Shown: positions 58,885 to 64,000 of the stretch, one piece after another
Position numbering within the stretch: position 1 is the stretch's first letter
How the letters are laid out: every line of letters begins with the position of its first letter
NCBI GenBank assembly: GCA_029262695.1
Contig: JAJCYV010000022.1
Span: forward strand, 299,787-363,786
Length of the DNA stretch: 64,000 nucleotides
Direction: 5' to 3'
DNA from: Chloroflexota bacterium
GTDB lineage: Bacteria > Chloroflexota > Dehalococcoidia > SM23-28-2 > RBG-16-64-32
Translations under genes and position numbers: made by a program
The notes under the pieces: model-generated
Databases searched by the model: none
What the model was told of the DNA's origin: nothing
What the model saw: the letters and a program-made list of their open reading frames with translations, nothing else

Positions 58885-58909
58885 CCCCTCAAGGCCTGTC
58901 CCTCCGAAC
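58885..58909 (-). repeat. Degenerate inverted REP-like element
   Basis: CCCTCAAGGCCTGTCCCTCCGA resembles the inverted element at 56378 (CCTTGAGGTCCGTCCCTACGA). It forms a decayed facing pair with 58755. The 282 bases between the FAH gene and the next gene hold this pair and nothing else I can identify. Confidence 0.55.
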
Positions 58910-59008
58910 GAGACGCAAGGAGGTAGATCTGGGGTGAGCATTGGGGCAGGCGGAAGTGGGCGATGGACGCACGAGGACGCCGCCCGAGCGGGCGGCGCTT
59001 CGGTTGCT

Positions 59009-59251
59009 CTACTTACCGGCGGCGAGCGCCGAAGCTGAGCGGTGCAGCAGCCTCTGCGCCTCTTCAGTGACCCCGACGTCTACGGCGTCACAGTACGTGA
59101 CGTAGATCGTGCGGTCGATGAGGCGCATGCCGCCTTCGGTCAACTGGCCTTCCTGCTCGCTGCGAAGCTTGAGCAGCCGGCCCAGCCGCTGAAGGAAGTG
59201 GCTCTGCATTGGCGAAAGGGAACTTCCATTACCCTTCGTCGGAGAAAGCAT
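59009..59251 (-). CDS. Small basic protein of unknown function (80 aa)
   Basis: The product is a short helical protein (MQSHFLQRLGRLLKLRSEQEGQLTEGGMRLIDRTIYVTYCDAVDVGV). The segment LIDRTIYVTYCDAVDLG-like is reminiscent of short Chloroflexota proteins of unknown role. On the minus strand GGAGGG lies ten bases before the ATG and GGGAGG touches it, so initiation is plausible. No domain can be named. It may be a small regulator, given the number of conserved-looking residues, but this is a guess. Confidence 0.55.
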   Translation of the reverse strand: MLSPTKGNGSSLSPMQSHFLQRLGRLLKLRSEQEGQLTEGGMRLIDRTIYVTYCDAVDVGVTEEAQRLLHRSASALAAGK

Positions 59252-59415
59252 CCTCCCAAACCCTCCTGTCTTCCCGAGGCCTAACCTGTCTCCGGCGTTC
59301 GTACAGGCCTCGAATCAAGCGTACGCGGTGTGTCTCCGCGGTGGCAAGTATGGGACAGCGCGATAAACGTTAATAATTCGTGTATCAGGCCGCCTGTCGG
59401 ATGCCTTCGATCCGG

Positions 59416-59739
59416 CTATGAGGTTGTTGCCGCCGGCGCATCGCTGGTCGCAGCGACGTCGAAGAACGACCGCTCCTGGTGCCCGGGGCGTACCAGCAAG
59501 TGCAGGCTAGAGCGCAATTCGAGCGAGCGTTCCTGCGTGGCAGCCTCATCGGCAGTACTCTCCGAAGTCCAGAACGATATGCGGCCCTGCTCGCCGGAGG
59601 TGTCGGCAGCCTTTACGAAGTGGCTGCTGACACAGCCCTTCTGCGTGCGGTAATAGTCCACGAGCTCCTGGTTGACCTGGCTCGCTTCGTCCTCTCGTCC
59701 GGCCAGGGGTGTCATGGTCGAGACTCTGATGTATGTCAT
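59416..59739 (-). CDS. Antibiotic-biosynthesis-monooxygenase-like (ABM) protein
   Basis: The 107-residue product has a single dimeric alpha/beta-barrel pattern: MTYIRVSTMTPLAGREDEASQVNQELVDYYRTQKGCVSSHFVKA and RISFWTSESTADEAATQ. This is the layout of ABM-domain proteins, which include heme-degrading or quinol-type monooxygenases and many of unknown role. AGGAGGAAGAGC before the ATG is a strong ribosome binding site. It follows the zinc-ribbon gene on the same strand, after a terminator. It has no heme-binding residue that can be assigned. Confidence 0.7.
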   Translation of the reverse strand: MTYIRVSTMTPLAGREDEASQVNQELVDYYRTQKGCVSSHFVKAADTSGEQGRISFWTSESTADEAATQERSLELRSSLHLLVRPGHQERSFFDVAATSDAPAATTS

Positions 59740-59775
59740 CTGCTCTTCCTCCTGACGGCGTGTCCCAAAACTAAA

Positions 59776-59801
59776 GGGGCGCTGGCCTTGGCCAGCGCCC
59801 C
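59776..59801 (-). terminator. Strong terminator after the zinc-ribbon gene
   Basis: GGGGCGCTGGCC-TT-GGCCAGCGCCCC is a perfect 12-bp stem. On the minus strand TTTAGTTTTGG follows. It ends the riboswitch-controlled transcript, so that gene is monocistronic. Confidence 0.9.
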
Positions 59802-59823
59802 CGTCTTTCGTGTTCTTCGATGT

Positions 59824-60045
59824 CTAGAGTCGAAGCTTGCCGTGCGACGGCTGGCGCCGGCGCTGTCGGGTCTCCCCGTTCATCTCCGCTTCAAGCTCGC
59901 CAGCGGCCATGGCGCCCACCTCGTGGACGTAGCCACAGGCCAGGCACGTGCTGTACGCGCCGTACCAGTCTTCTTCGAAAAGCATGGAGCCCTCACAGCG
60001 GGGGCATGCTCGTGGCGGTGCTGCTGTCTGCATATTGGTTCCCAT
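59824..60045 (-). CDS. Small zinc-ribbon protein under a c-di-AMP riboswitch
   Basis: The 73-residue product carries two CxxC pairs (RACPRCEGSML and STCLACGYVHEV), a rubredoxin-like zinc ribbon, then a Glu-rich and Arg-rich tail ending QPSHGKLRL. No enzyme part is present. It is the only gene between a c-di-AMP riboswitch and a strong terminator, so c-di-AMP probably controls it alone. The ATG at 60045 is just after GGAGGG; an ATG 12 bases later (60033) is also possible. A role in envelope or K+ stress would fit c-di-AMP biology, but the protein itself gives no clue. Confidence 0.78.
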   Translation of the reverse strand: MGTNMQTAAPPRACPRCEGSMLFEEDWYGAYSTCLACGYVHEVGAMAAGELEAEMNGETRQRRRQPSHGKLRL

Positions 60046-60058
60046 CCCTCCGTGGCAA

Positions 60059-60096
60059 TAAAAAAGAGCCGATGCCGCCACCTGGCGGATTGGCCC
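60059..60096 (-). terminator. Terminator of the c-di-AMP riboswitch
   Basis: On the minus strand GGCCAATCCGCCAGGTGGCG forms a hairpin (CCGCC/GGCGG, outer GCC/GGC) followed by TCTTTTTTATT. It lies between the aptamer and the ribosome binding site, as an expression platform. Confidence 0.85.
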
Positions 60097-60103
60097 CTTC
60101 TTT

Positions 60104-60222
60104 CGCCTCCGAGGTTAGTTGACGGGTTCGGGTCGAAAGGGTGACCCTACTCGTCCGCGCGTGGCGAAACGAGATTCACCCCGTGATGTTTCCCCCGGTC
60201 CGCCTACGGCGGATTCGGCGCG
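60104..60222 (-). promoter_or_regulatory. c-di-AMP (ydaO-yuaA) riboswitch aptamer
   Basis: Read on the minus strand, the leader has the ydaO-yuaA core in order: CGCCGAATCC, a GCCGTAGGC stem, CGGGGGAAAC, GGGGTGAATCTCG, GGACGAGTAGGGTCAC, GACCCGAACCCGTCAACTAACC and the closing GGAGGCG, which pairs to the first CGCC. These are the highly conserved blocks of the family, which binds c-di-AMP. In other bacteria it usually turns off wall hydrolase, potassium and osmolyte genes. A terminator hairpin follows within eight bases, giving a transcriptional off-switch. Confidence 0.94.
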
Positions 60223-60247
60223 TCACGACTTTGTGACTTCTGTAACT

Positions 60248-60275
60248 ATCCTACAGAGCATTTCGAATCTGTCAA
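60248..60275 (-). promoter_or_regulatory. Promoter of the riboswitch transcript
   Basis: On the minus strand a perfect TTGACA, a 16-base spacer and TAGGAT are found, about 25 bases before the aptamer. It fits well as the leader promoter. Confidence 0.75.
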
Positions 60276-60364
60276 GCGAAGGAGGGCGCGAATCCGCGGC
60301 CATCCGGAGTTATCAACGTCTTGCCTGTAGCGCCTCCTGACAAGGCCCCTCCGTACCCGGCTCC

Positions 60365-60393
60365 TTGACAACGCATATAGCCGGTGCTACTTT
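60365..60393 (+). promoter_or_regulatory. Promoter of the peptide ABC transporter
   Basis: TTGACA, a 17-base spacer and TACTTT lie about 100 bases before the GTG start of the first permease. It is divergent from the riboswitch promoter. Confidence 0.6.
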
Positions 60394-60491
60394 CTAGCCA
60401 CTCAAATCGCCCCGTATCTAGGTGCCTGAATAGAATGCAATCTGTCGTCGTATCTACGCCCTGCAGGTGTGTGCCCGGATAGGTAGAACCT

Positions 60492-61487
60492 GTGCAGCAA
60501 TACATTATCCGCCGTATCCTGCTCAACTTCTTCGTCCTCTTCCTCGTGGCGACGATGGTCTTCGCCGCCCTTCGCATCGATACCGACACCGTAATCTCGC
60601 GCCGCGCAGGCACTTGTATCGGCAACACCATCAGTCAAGAGGACGCCGAGCGGTGCCGCAACATCGCGAAGACGGAACTCGGCCTTGTCGACTCGATCCC
60701 GAAGCAGTATGTCAGCTTCATCTGGGACACCGTGCAGCTGGATCTCGGGACGTCCAGCACGGGCAACAAGGACCCCATCATCGACGAAATCTACGAACGT
60801 GCCGGGCCGTCGATTGAGCTGGGCCTCATGCAGATCGCCTTCGCGCTGGCGATCGCGCTGCCGGTCGGCGTGATCTCCGCCGTCAAGCAGGACGGGCCGG
60901 TGGACTACTTCCTGCGCTTCTTCTCGATCCTCGCGCTGGGCATCCCCGTGTTCGTCTTAGCCGTGCTCGTCATCTTGTTAACGTCGAGATATGCGCAGGG
61001 CACGTTCTTAGCCGACTGGCTCGGTCCGCATGTCGAATACGTCGGCTGGACGGAGGACCCGGTCCAGCACTTCAAGATAATGTTCGCACCAGCGGTCTTG
61101 GCCGGACTGGGGACCGGCGCTATCATCATGCGCTTCCTGCGCTCTCAGATGCTGGAGGTCCTCCGTCAGGACTACGTCCGTACCGCCTGGGCCAAGGGCT
61201 TGAAGGAGCGCGTCGTCGTCATCCGGCACGCGCTCAAGAACGCCTTCATTCCGGTGCTCACTATCGTCGGCATCCTTCTCGGGAACATCGTCAGCGGCAA
61301 CGTCATCCTGGAGTTCATCTACGGGATACCCGGTCTCGGCAACTACGTCGTCCTCAATATCTCGCAAAACCCCAACTTCCCGGCCGTGCAGGGCGTCGTC
61401 ATCGTCGTCGCCATGGTGCTTGTCTTCGTCAACCTGCTGATCGACATCACTTACGGCTGGCTCGATCCGCGGATCAGGTATAGCTAG
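60492..61487 (+). CDS. Peptide-type ABC transporter permease (DppB-like)
   Basis: The 331-residue product begins MQQYIIRRILLNFFVLFLVATMVFAALRID and has six hydrophobic segments, with a long periplasmic-side loop early (RCRNIAKTELGLVDSIPKQY). EAA-loop sequence VRTAWAKGLKERVVVIRHALKNA contacts the ATPase. This is the DppB/OppB pattern of peptide or nickel importers. The GTG at 60492 is the start. It is followed after four bases by the DppC-like permease and then the binding protein. Confidence 0.93.
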   Translation: MQQYIIRRILLNFFVLFLVATMVFAALRIDTDTVISRRAGTCIGNTISQEDAERCRNIAKTELGLVDSIPKQYVSFIWDTVQLDLGTSSTGNKDPIIDEIYERAGPSIELGLMQIAFALAIALPVGVISAVKQDGPVDYFLRFFSILALGIPVFVLAVLVILLTSRYAQGTFLADWLGPHVEYVGWTEDPVQHFKIMFAPAVLAGLGTGAIIMRFLRSQMLEVLRQDYVRTAWAKGLKERVVVIRHALKNAFIPVLTIVGILLGNIVSGNVILEFIYGIPGLGNYVVLNISQNPNFPAVQGVVIVVAMVLVFVNLLIDITYGWLDPRIRYS

Positions 61488-61491
61488 CGAG

Positions 61492-62517
61492 ATGGCAGGC
61501 ATGGACGAAGCGCAGGCGATCCCGGCGGTGGAGGCGGCGGCACACGCCGATCCCTCCCGGGCCGGTGGCCTCCTGCGCGGCGTCTGGAAGTTCGCCCGGA
61601 AGAAGCCCCTCGGCGCCTTCGGGTTCTTGCTTATCATCTTCCTCTTCGCAATGACTCTGGGCACTCCGAAGGCGGAGTTCGGCGCTCCGGCGCTCCCCGA
61701 CCGTCCTTTCGGCTTCGAGCTTGGGTCGCCCTGGATGCAGCGCTACGACGATGAGAAGCTCTTCACCACCCAGTCCGGCTACGTCGCTTCCTACGAATCG
61801 CCGACTTTCGAGCACTGGCTGGGCACCGACCAGTCCGGCCGCGACACGTGGGCGCGCATCGTAAACGGCGCTCGCCGGTCAATGTTCATCGGCGTCTGGG
61901 CGCTGGTCGTCGCCACGATCATTGGCGCAAGCATCGGCATCGCCTCTGGCTTCTGGGGAGGTTGGATCGACATGATCTCGCAGCGCTTCATGGATGCGCT
62001 GCAATCGTTCCCGGCGCTGATCGCCCTGATACTGATCGTGACGATCAATCCATCGATCCCGATAATCAACGACGAAGGCGATCAGGCGACCTTACTTATG
62101 GCGGCGTGCGCCCTCGGCCTCGTGGGGATACCGGGCGTCCAGCGCATCACCCGCGGTGTCGTGCTGTCCGTCCGCGAGCAGCAATACGTCGAGGCGGCAC
62201 GAGTCATCGGCGCCACCGACGCTCGCATCATGTGGGGGTACATCCTGCCGAACATATTCTCTTCGATCATCGTCGTCTTCTCGACAGGAATCGGCGTCGT
62301 TATCCTGGCGGAAGCGGCACTCACCTTCATCGTCCCGGACAAGCTGCCGCTCGGCACGTCCTGGGGCTTCATGCTTAACGACTCTTACGCATCTCTGGGC
62401 GACGCTCCGTGGCCGGGGATCTTCTCCGCTGCCGCTATCTCGCTCGCTGTGCTAGGCTTCAACCTTGCAGGCGATGCGCTGCGAGACGTGCTTGACCCAC
62501 GGCTACGGCAGCGGTAA
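61492..62517 (+). CDS. Peptide-type ABC transporter permease (DppC-like)
   Basis: The 341-residue product has an N-terminal cytoplasmic segment and about six helices: KKPLGAFGFLLIIFLFAMTLG, then FIGVWALVVATIIGASIGIASG. The family segments HWLGTDQSGRDTWARIVNGARRS and YVEAARVIGATDARIMWGYILPNI, with its EAA contact loop, are typical of DppC/OppC. It pairs with the DppB-like permease. The ligand is unknown; peptides, nickel or glycosides are usual for the family. Confidence 0.93.
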   Translation: MAGMDEAQAIPAVEAAAHADPSRAGGLLRGVWKFARKKPLGAFGFLLIIFLFAMTLGTPKAEFGAPALPDRPFGFELGSPWMQRYDDEKLFTTQSGYVASYESPTFEHWLGTDQSGRDTWARIVNGARRSMFIGVWALVVATIIGASIGIASGFWGGWIDMISQRFMDALQSFPALIALILIVTINPSIPIINDEGDQATLLMAACALGLVGIPGVQRITRGVVLSVREQQYVEAARVIGATDARIMWGYILPNIFSSIIVVFSTGIGVVILAEAALTFIVPDKLPLGTSWGFMLNDSYASLGDAPWPGIFSAAAISLAVLGFNLAGDALRDVLDPRLRQR

Positions 62518-62585
62518 ATCTCGCCGGAACGACGCTTCGTAACTTGATGGGGGGCCCCACCTGCTGAAAGGAGACAGGTAAGGCA

Positions 62586-64000
62586 ATGTCGGAATCCAAC
62601 TACTGGGACAAGTTCTGGCGAAAGCGAGTCAGCAGACGGCGGCTCATGTCTGGCGCTCTCGTCGCAGGAGGCGGCCTGGCGGCTGCCTCGGTCGTCGGCT
62701 GCAGCACTGAGTCGGGCACCGACGTCAACGTCTCCACGCAGCAGTTCCTCGCCTTCAAGAATGGTACCGAGGCCAACCCGATCCCCTACGTCGACGCCCG
62801 TCGCGAACTCACTCCGGCGCCGGCCGACTCCCGTGGCGGCACTCTCACCTACATCGGCTTCGACCCGGTCGTCCTCGACCGCTACGATCCGCACCAGACC
62901 CAGTTCGGCCCGATGTACTCCAACCAGTCAGCCGTCTTCAGCAAGCTCTACCGCTACGCCAGCCACGACGAGCCGACCTGGGAGAACATCCTCCCGGACC
63001 TCGCGGTAAGCGCTCCGGAAATGATTGGCGACCCGAACGCGCCCACCGAGTACGTCATCAAGATCCGCCAGGGCGTGCGTTTCCACGACACGGAGAAGAT
63101 CCGCAGTAACTTCCCGGCCCTGGCCGGCCGCGAGCTGACCGTCGACGACATCATCTTCAGCTTCGACCGCCAGCGCAACGAGGACAGCGCGCAGCGGCCC
63201 TACTACTACCGCTCAAGCCAGTACGACACGATCGACAAGATCGAGAAGATGGACGACTACACGATGCGCATCACGACCAAGGGGCCGGTTGCGCCGTTCT
63301 ACCACTTCTTGGCCGACACCAACGCCATGATCATCCCCAGAGAGATTGTGGACATGGAAGACGGCCCCACCGGCGAGCCGTGGGACTCCGTCGACGCCCT
63401 TGGCGGACGCGACCCCGGCCCCGGCGACCGCATGATCGGCACCGGTCCCTTCATGTGGAACAACCTCACCTTTGGCATCGAGTATGAGGCAGTACGCAAC
63501 CCCGACTGGTTCGGCTGGGGTGATCCGGACCTGAACCGCCCGTACCTCGATGGATACCTGGCGACCGGCCAGGGCCTGAACGATGCCACTGTGGAGTCGC
63601 TCTTCCGCCGCAAAGAGATCGACGTGGGTAACTTCATCGACAACCCCTCCTGGATCGTTGGCATGAAGGAGGACGAGCCGGAGATCGAGTTCCTGCGCGC
63701 CGCCACCTCCGGCTGGCTGAACACCCGCTTCAAGCTGTTCTGCAAGCCGTTCGACGACTGGCGCGTGCGCCGCGCATTGCACCTGGCGGCAGACCGCTCG
63801 CAGATCGTGCAGATCATCGGTTCCGGCGCCTGGAACGTCGCCGGGCCGATCACGAAGGCGATCAGCTACTGGGCGCTGCCCGAAGATGAGCTCATGGAAC
63901 TGCCTGGCTACCGCACTGACAAGGCCCTTCGAGATGCCGACATCGCGGAGGCGCGCCAGCTATACGAGGCCGCCGGCAAGCCGGAGATCCCCCAGATCTG
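62586..64000 (+). CDS. Extracellular solute-binding lipoprotein, family 5 (3' partial)
   Basis: Only the first 471 residues are within the window. The start MSESNYWDKFWRKRVSRRRLMSGALVAGG has a twin-arginine-like SRRRLM and a lipobox VVGC with Cys39, so Tat export and lipidation by the Lgt enzyme of this window are likely. The body is family 5: GGTLTYIGFDPVVLDRYDPH, the RQGVRFHDTEKIR segment and GTGPFMWNNL. AAGGAG at 62567 precedes the ATG. It should deliver the ligand to the DppB/DppC permeases just upstream; the sequence is cut at the window end. Confidence 0.93.
   Translation, partial: MSESNYWDKFWRKRVSRRRLMSGALVAGGGLAAASVVGCSTESGTDVNVSTQQFLAFKNGTEANPIPYVDARRELTPAPADSRGGTLTYIGFDPVVLDRYDPHQTQFGPMYSNQSAVFSKLYRYASHDEPTWENILPDLAVSAPEMIGDPNAPTEYVIKIRQGVRFHDTEKIRSNFPALAGRELTVDDIIFSFDRQRNEDSAQRPYYYRSSQYDTIDKIEKMDDYTMRITTKGPVAPFYHFLADTNAMIIPREIVDMEDGPTGEPWDSVDALGGRDPGPGDRMIGTGPFMWNNLTFGIEYEAVRNPDWFGWGDPDLNRPYLDGYLATGQGLNDATVESLFRRKEIDVGNFIDNPSWIVGMKEDEPEIEFLRAATSGWLNTRFKLFCKPFDDWRVRRALHLAADRSQIVQIIGSGAWNVAGPITKAISYWALPEDELMELPGYRTDKALRDADIAEARQLYEAAGKPEIPQI

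Noticed and set aside
58727-59008. Short plus-strand frame around 58814 considered as a gene
   Set aside because: It is Arg/Pro-rich, has no ribosome binding site and lies over the decayed REP pair.
1-64000. tRNA and rRNA genes, prophage or integrative element
   Set aside because: No cloverleaf with the TTCGANNC signature, no rRNA core sequences, and no integrase, capsid or conjugation genes were recognised by eye. The only mobile gene seen is the RAYT.

Overview
The window is about 64 kb of GC-rich, gene-dense bacterial DNA, open at both ends. It looks like chromosome from a member of the Chloroflexota, perhaps Dehalococcoidia-like; no rRNA gene is present, so this placement is inference. 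The evidence is MurT/GatD peptidoglycan amidation, LexA with a CGAAC-N4-GTTCG SOS box, secreted propeller proteins with dockerin-like ends, a mycobacterial-type CysO/CysM/Mec cysteine cluster, and no outer-membrane genes.

Layout. 0-3 kb: end of a copper P-type ATPase, a YHS metal-binding protein, a PEP mutase/isocitrate lyase-family enzyme and an Eis-like acetyltransferase. 3-10 kb: murT-gatD, a copper chaperone, an LysM/M23 lipoprotein, ResA- and ResB-type cytochrome c maturation proteins, lgt and a glutaredoxin-like protein. 10-17 kb: a winged-helix regulator and four secreted beta-propeller proteins with a common C-terminal module; three are tandem paralogues with exactly seven repeats each. 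17-30 kb: a large sulfur island. It begins with a SAM-I riboswitch before a threonine-synthase-like PLP enzyme, a NIL-domain protein and a CysO-like sulfur carrier. It continues with sulfite reductase, APS reductase, ATP sulfurylase, a Na/Pi-type transporter, an Rrf2 regulator with a perfect palindromic operator, CysK, a carrier-E1 fusion, another carrier, CysM and a JAMM protease. A REP-associated tyrosine transposase (RAYT) sits inside this operon.

30-46 kb: membrane proteins, an amidase with a small partner, a PP-loop ATPase and a rhodanese, folate genes (folP, folK), purine genes (purF, purM, purH), UspA with two TrkA-type proteins, pheA and an Fpg-like glycosylase. 46-58 kb: an HNH nuclease, CvpA, PAP2, citramalate synthase, purU, a leuB-like dehydrogenase, an ABC ATPase, lexA, an LmbE-like deacetylase and an FAH-family hydrolase. 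58-64 kb: three small minus-strand genes, one behind a c-di-AMP (ydaO-yuaA) riboswitch, then a peptide-type ABC transporter running off the end.

Functional picture. Sulfate would be imported (perhaps by the Na/Pi-like carrier), activated by Sat, and reduced by CysH and Sir. Sulfide would reach cysteine through CysK, or through thiocarboxylated carriers with CysM and the JAMM protease. The riboswitch-controlled module may do something parallel for homocysteine. None of the three carrier domains ends in a free Gly-Gly, so a processing step looks necessary. Short palindromes starting with GTAG recur across the window, and two of them supply stop codons of sulfur genes.
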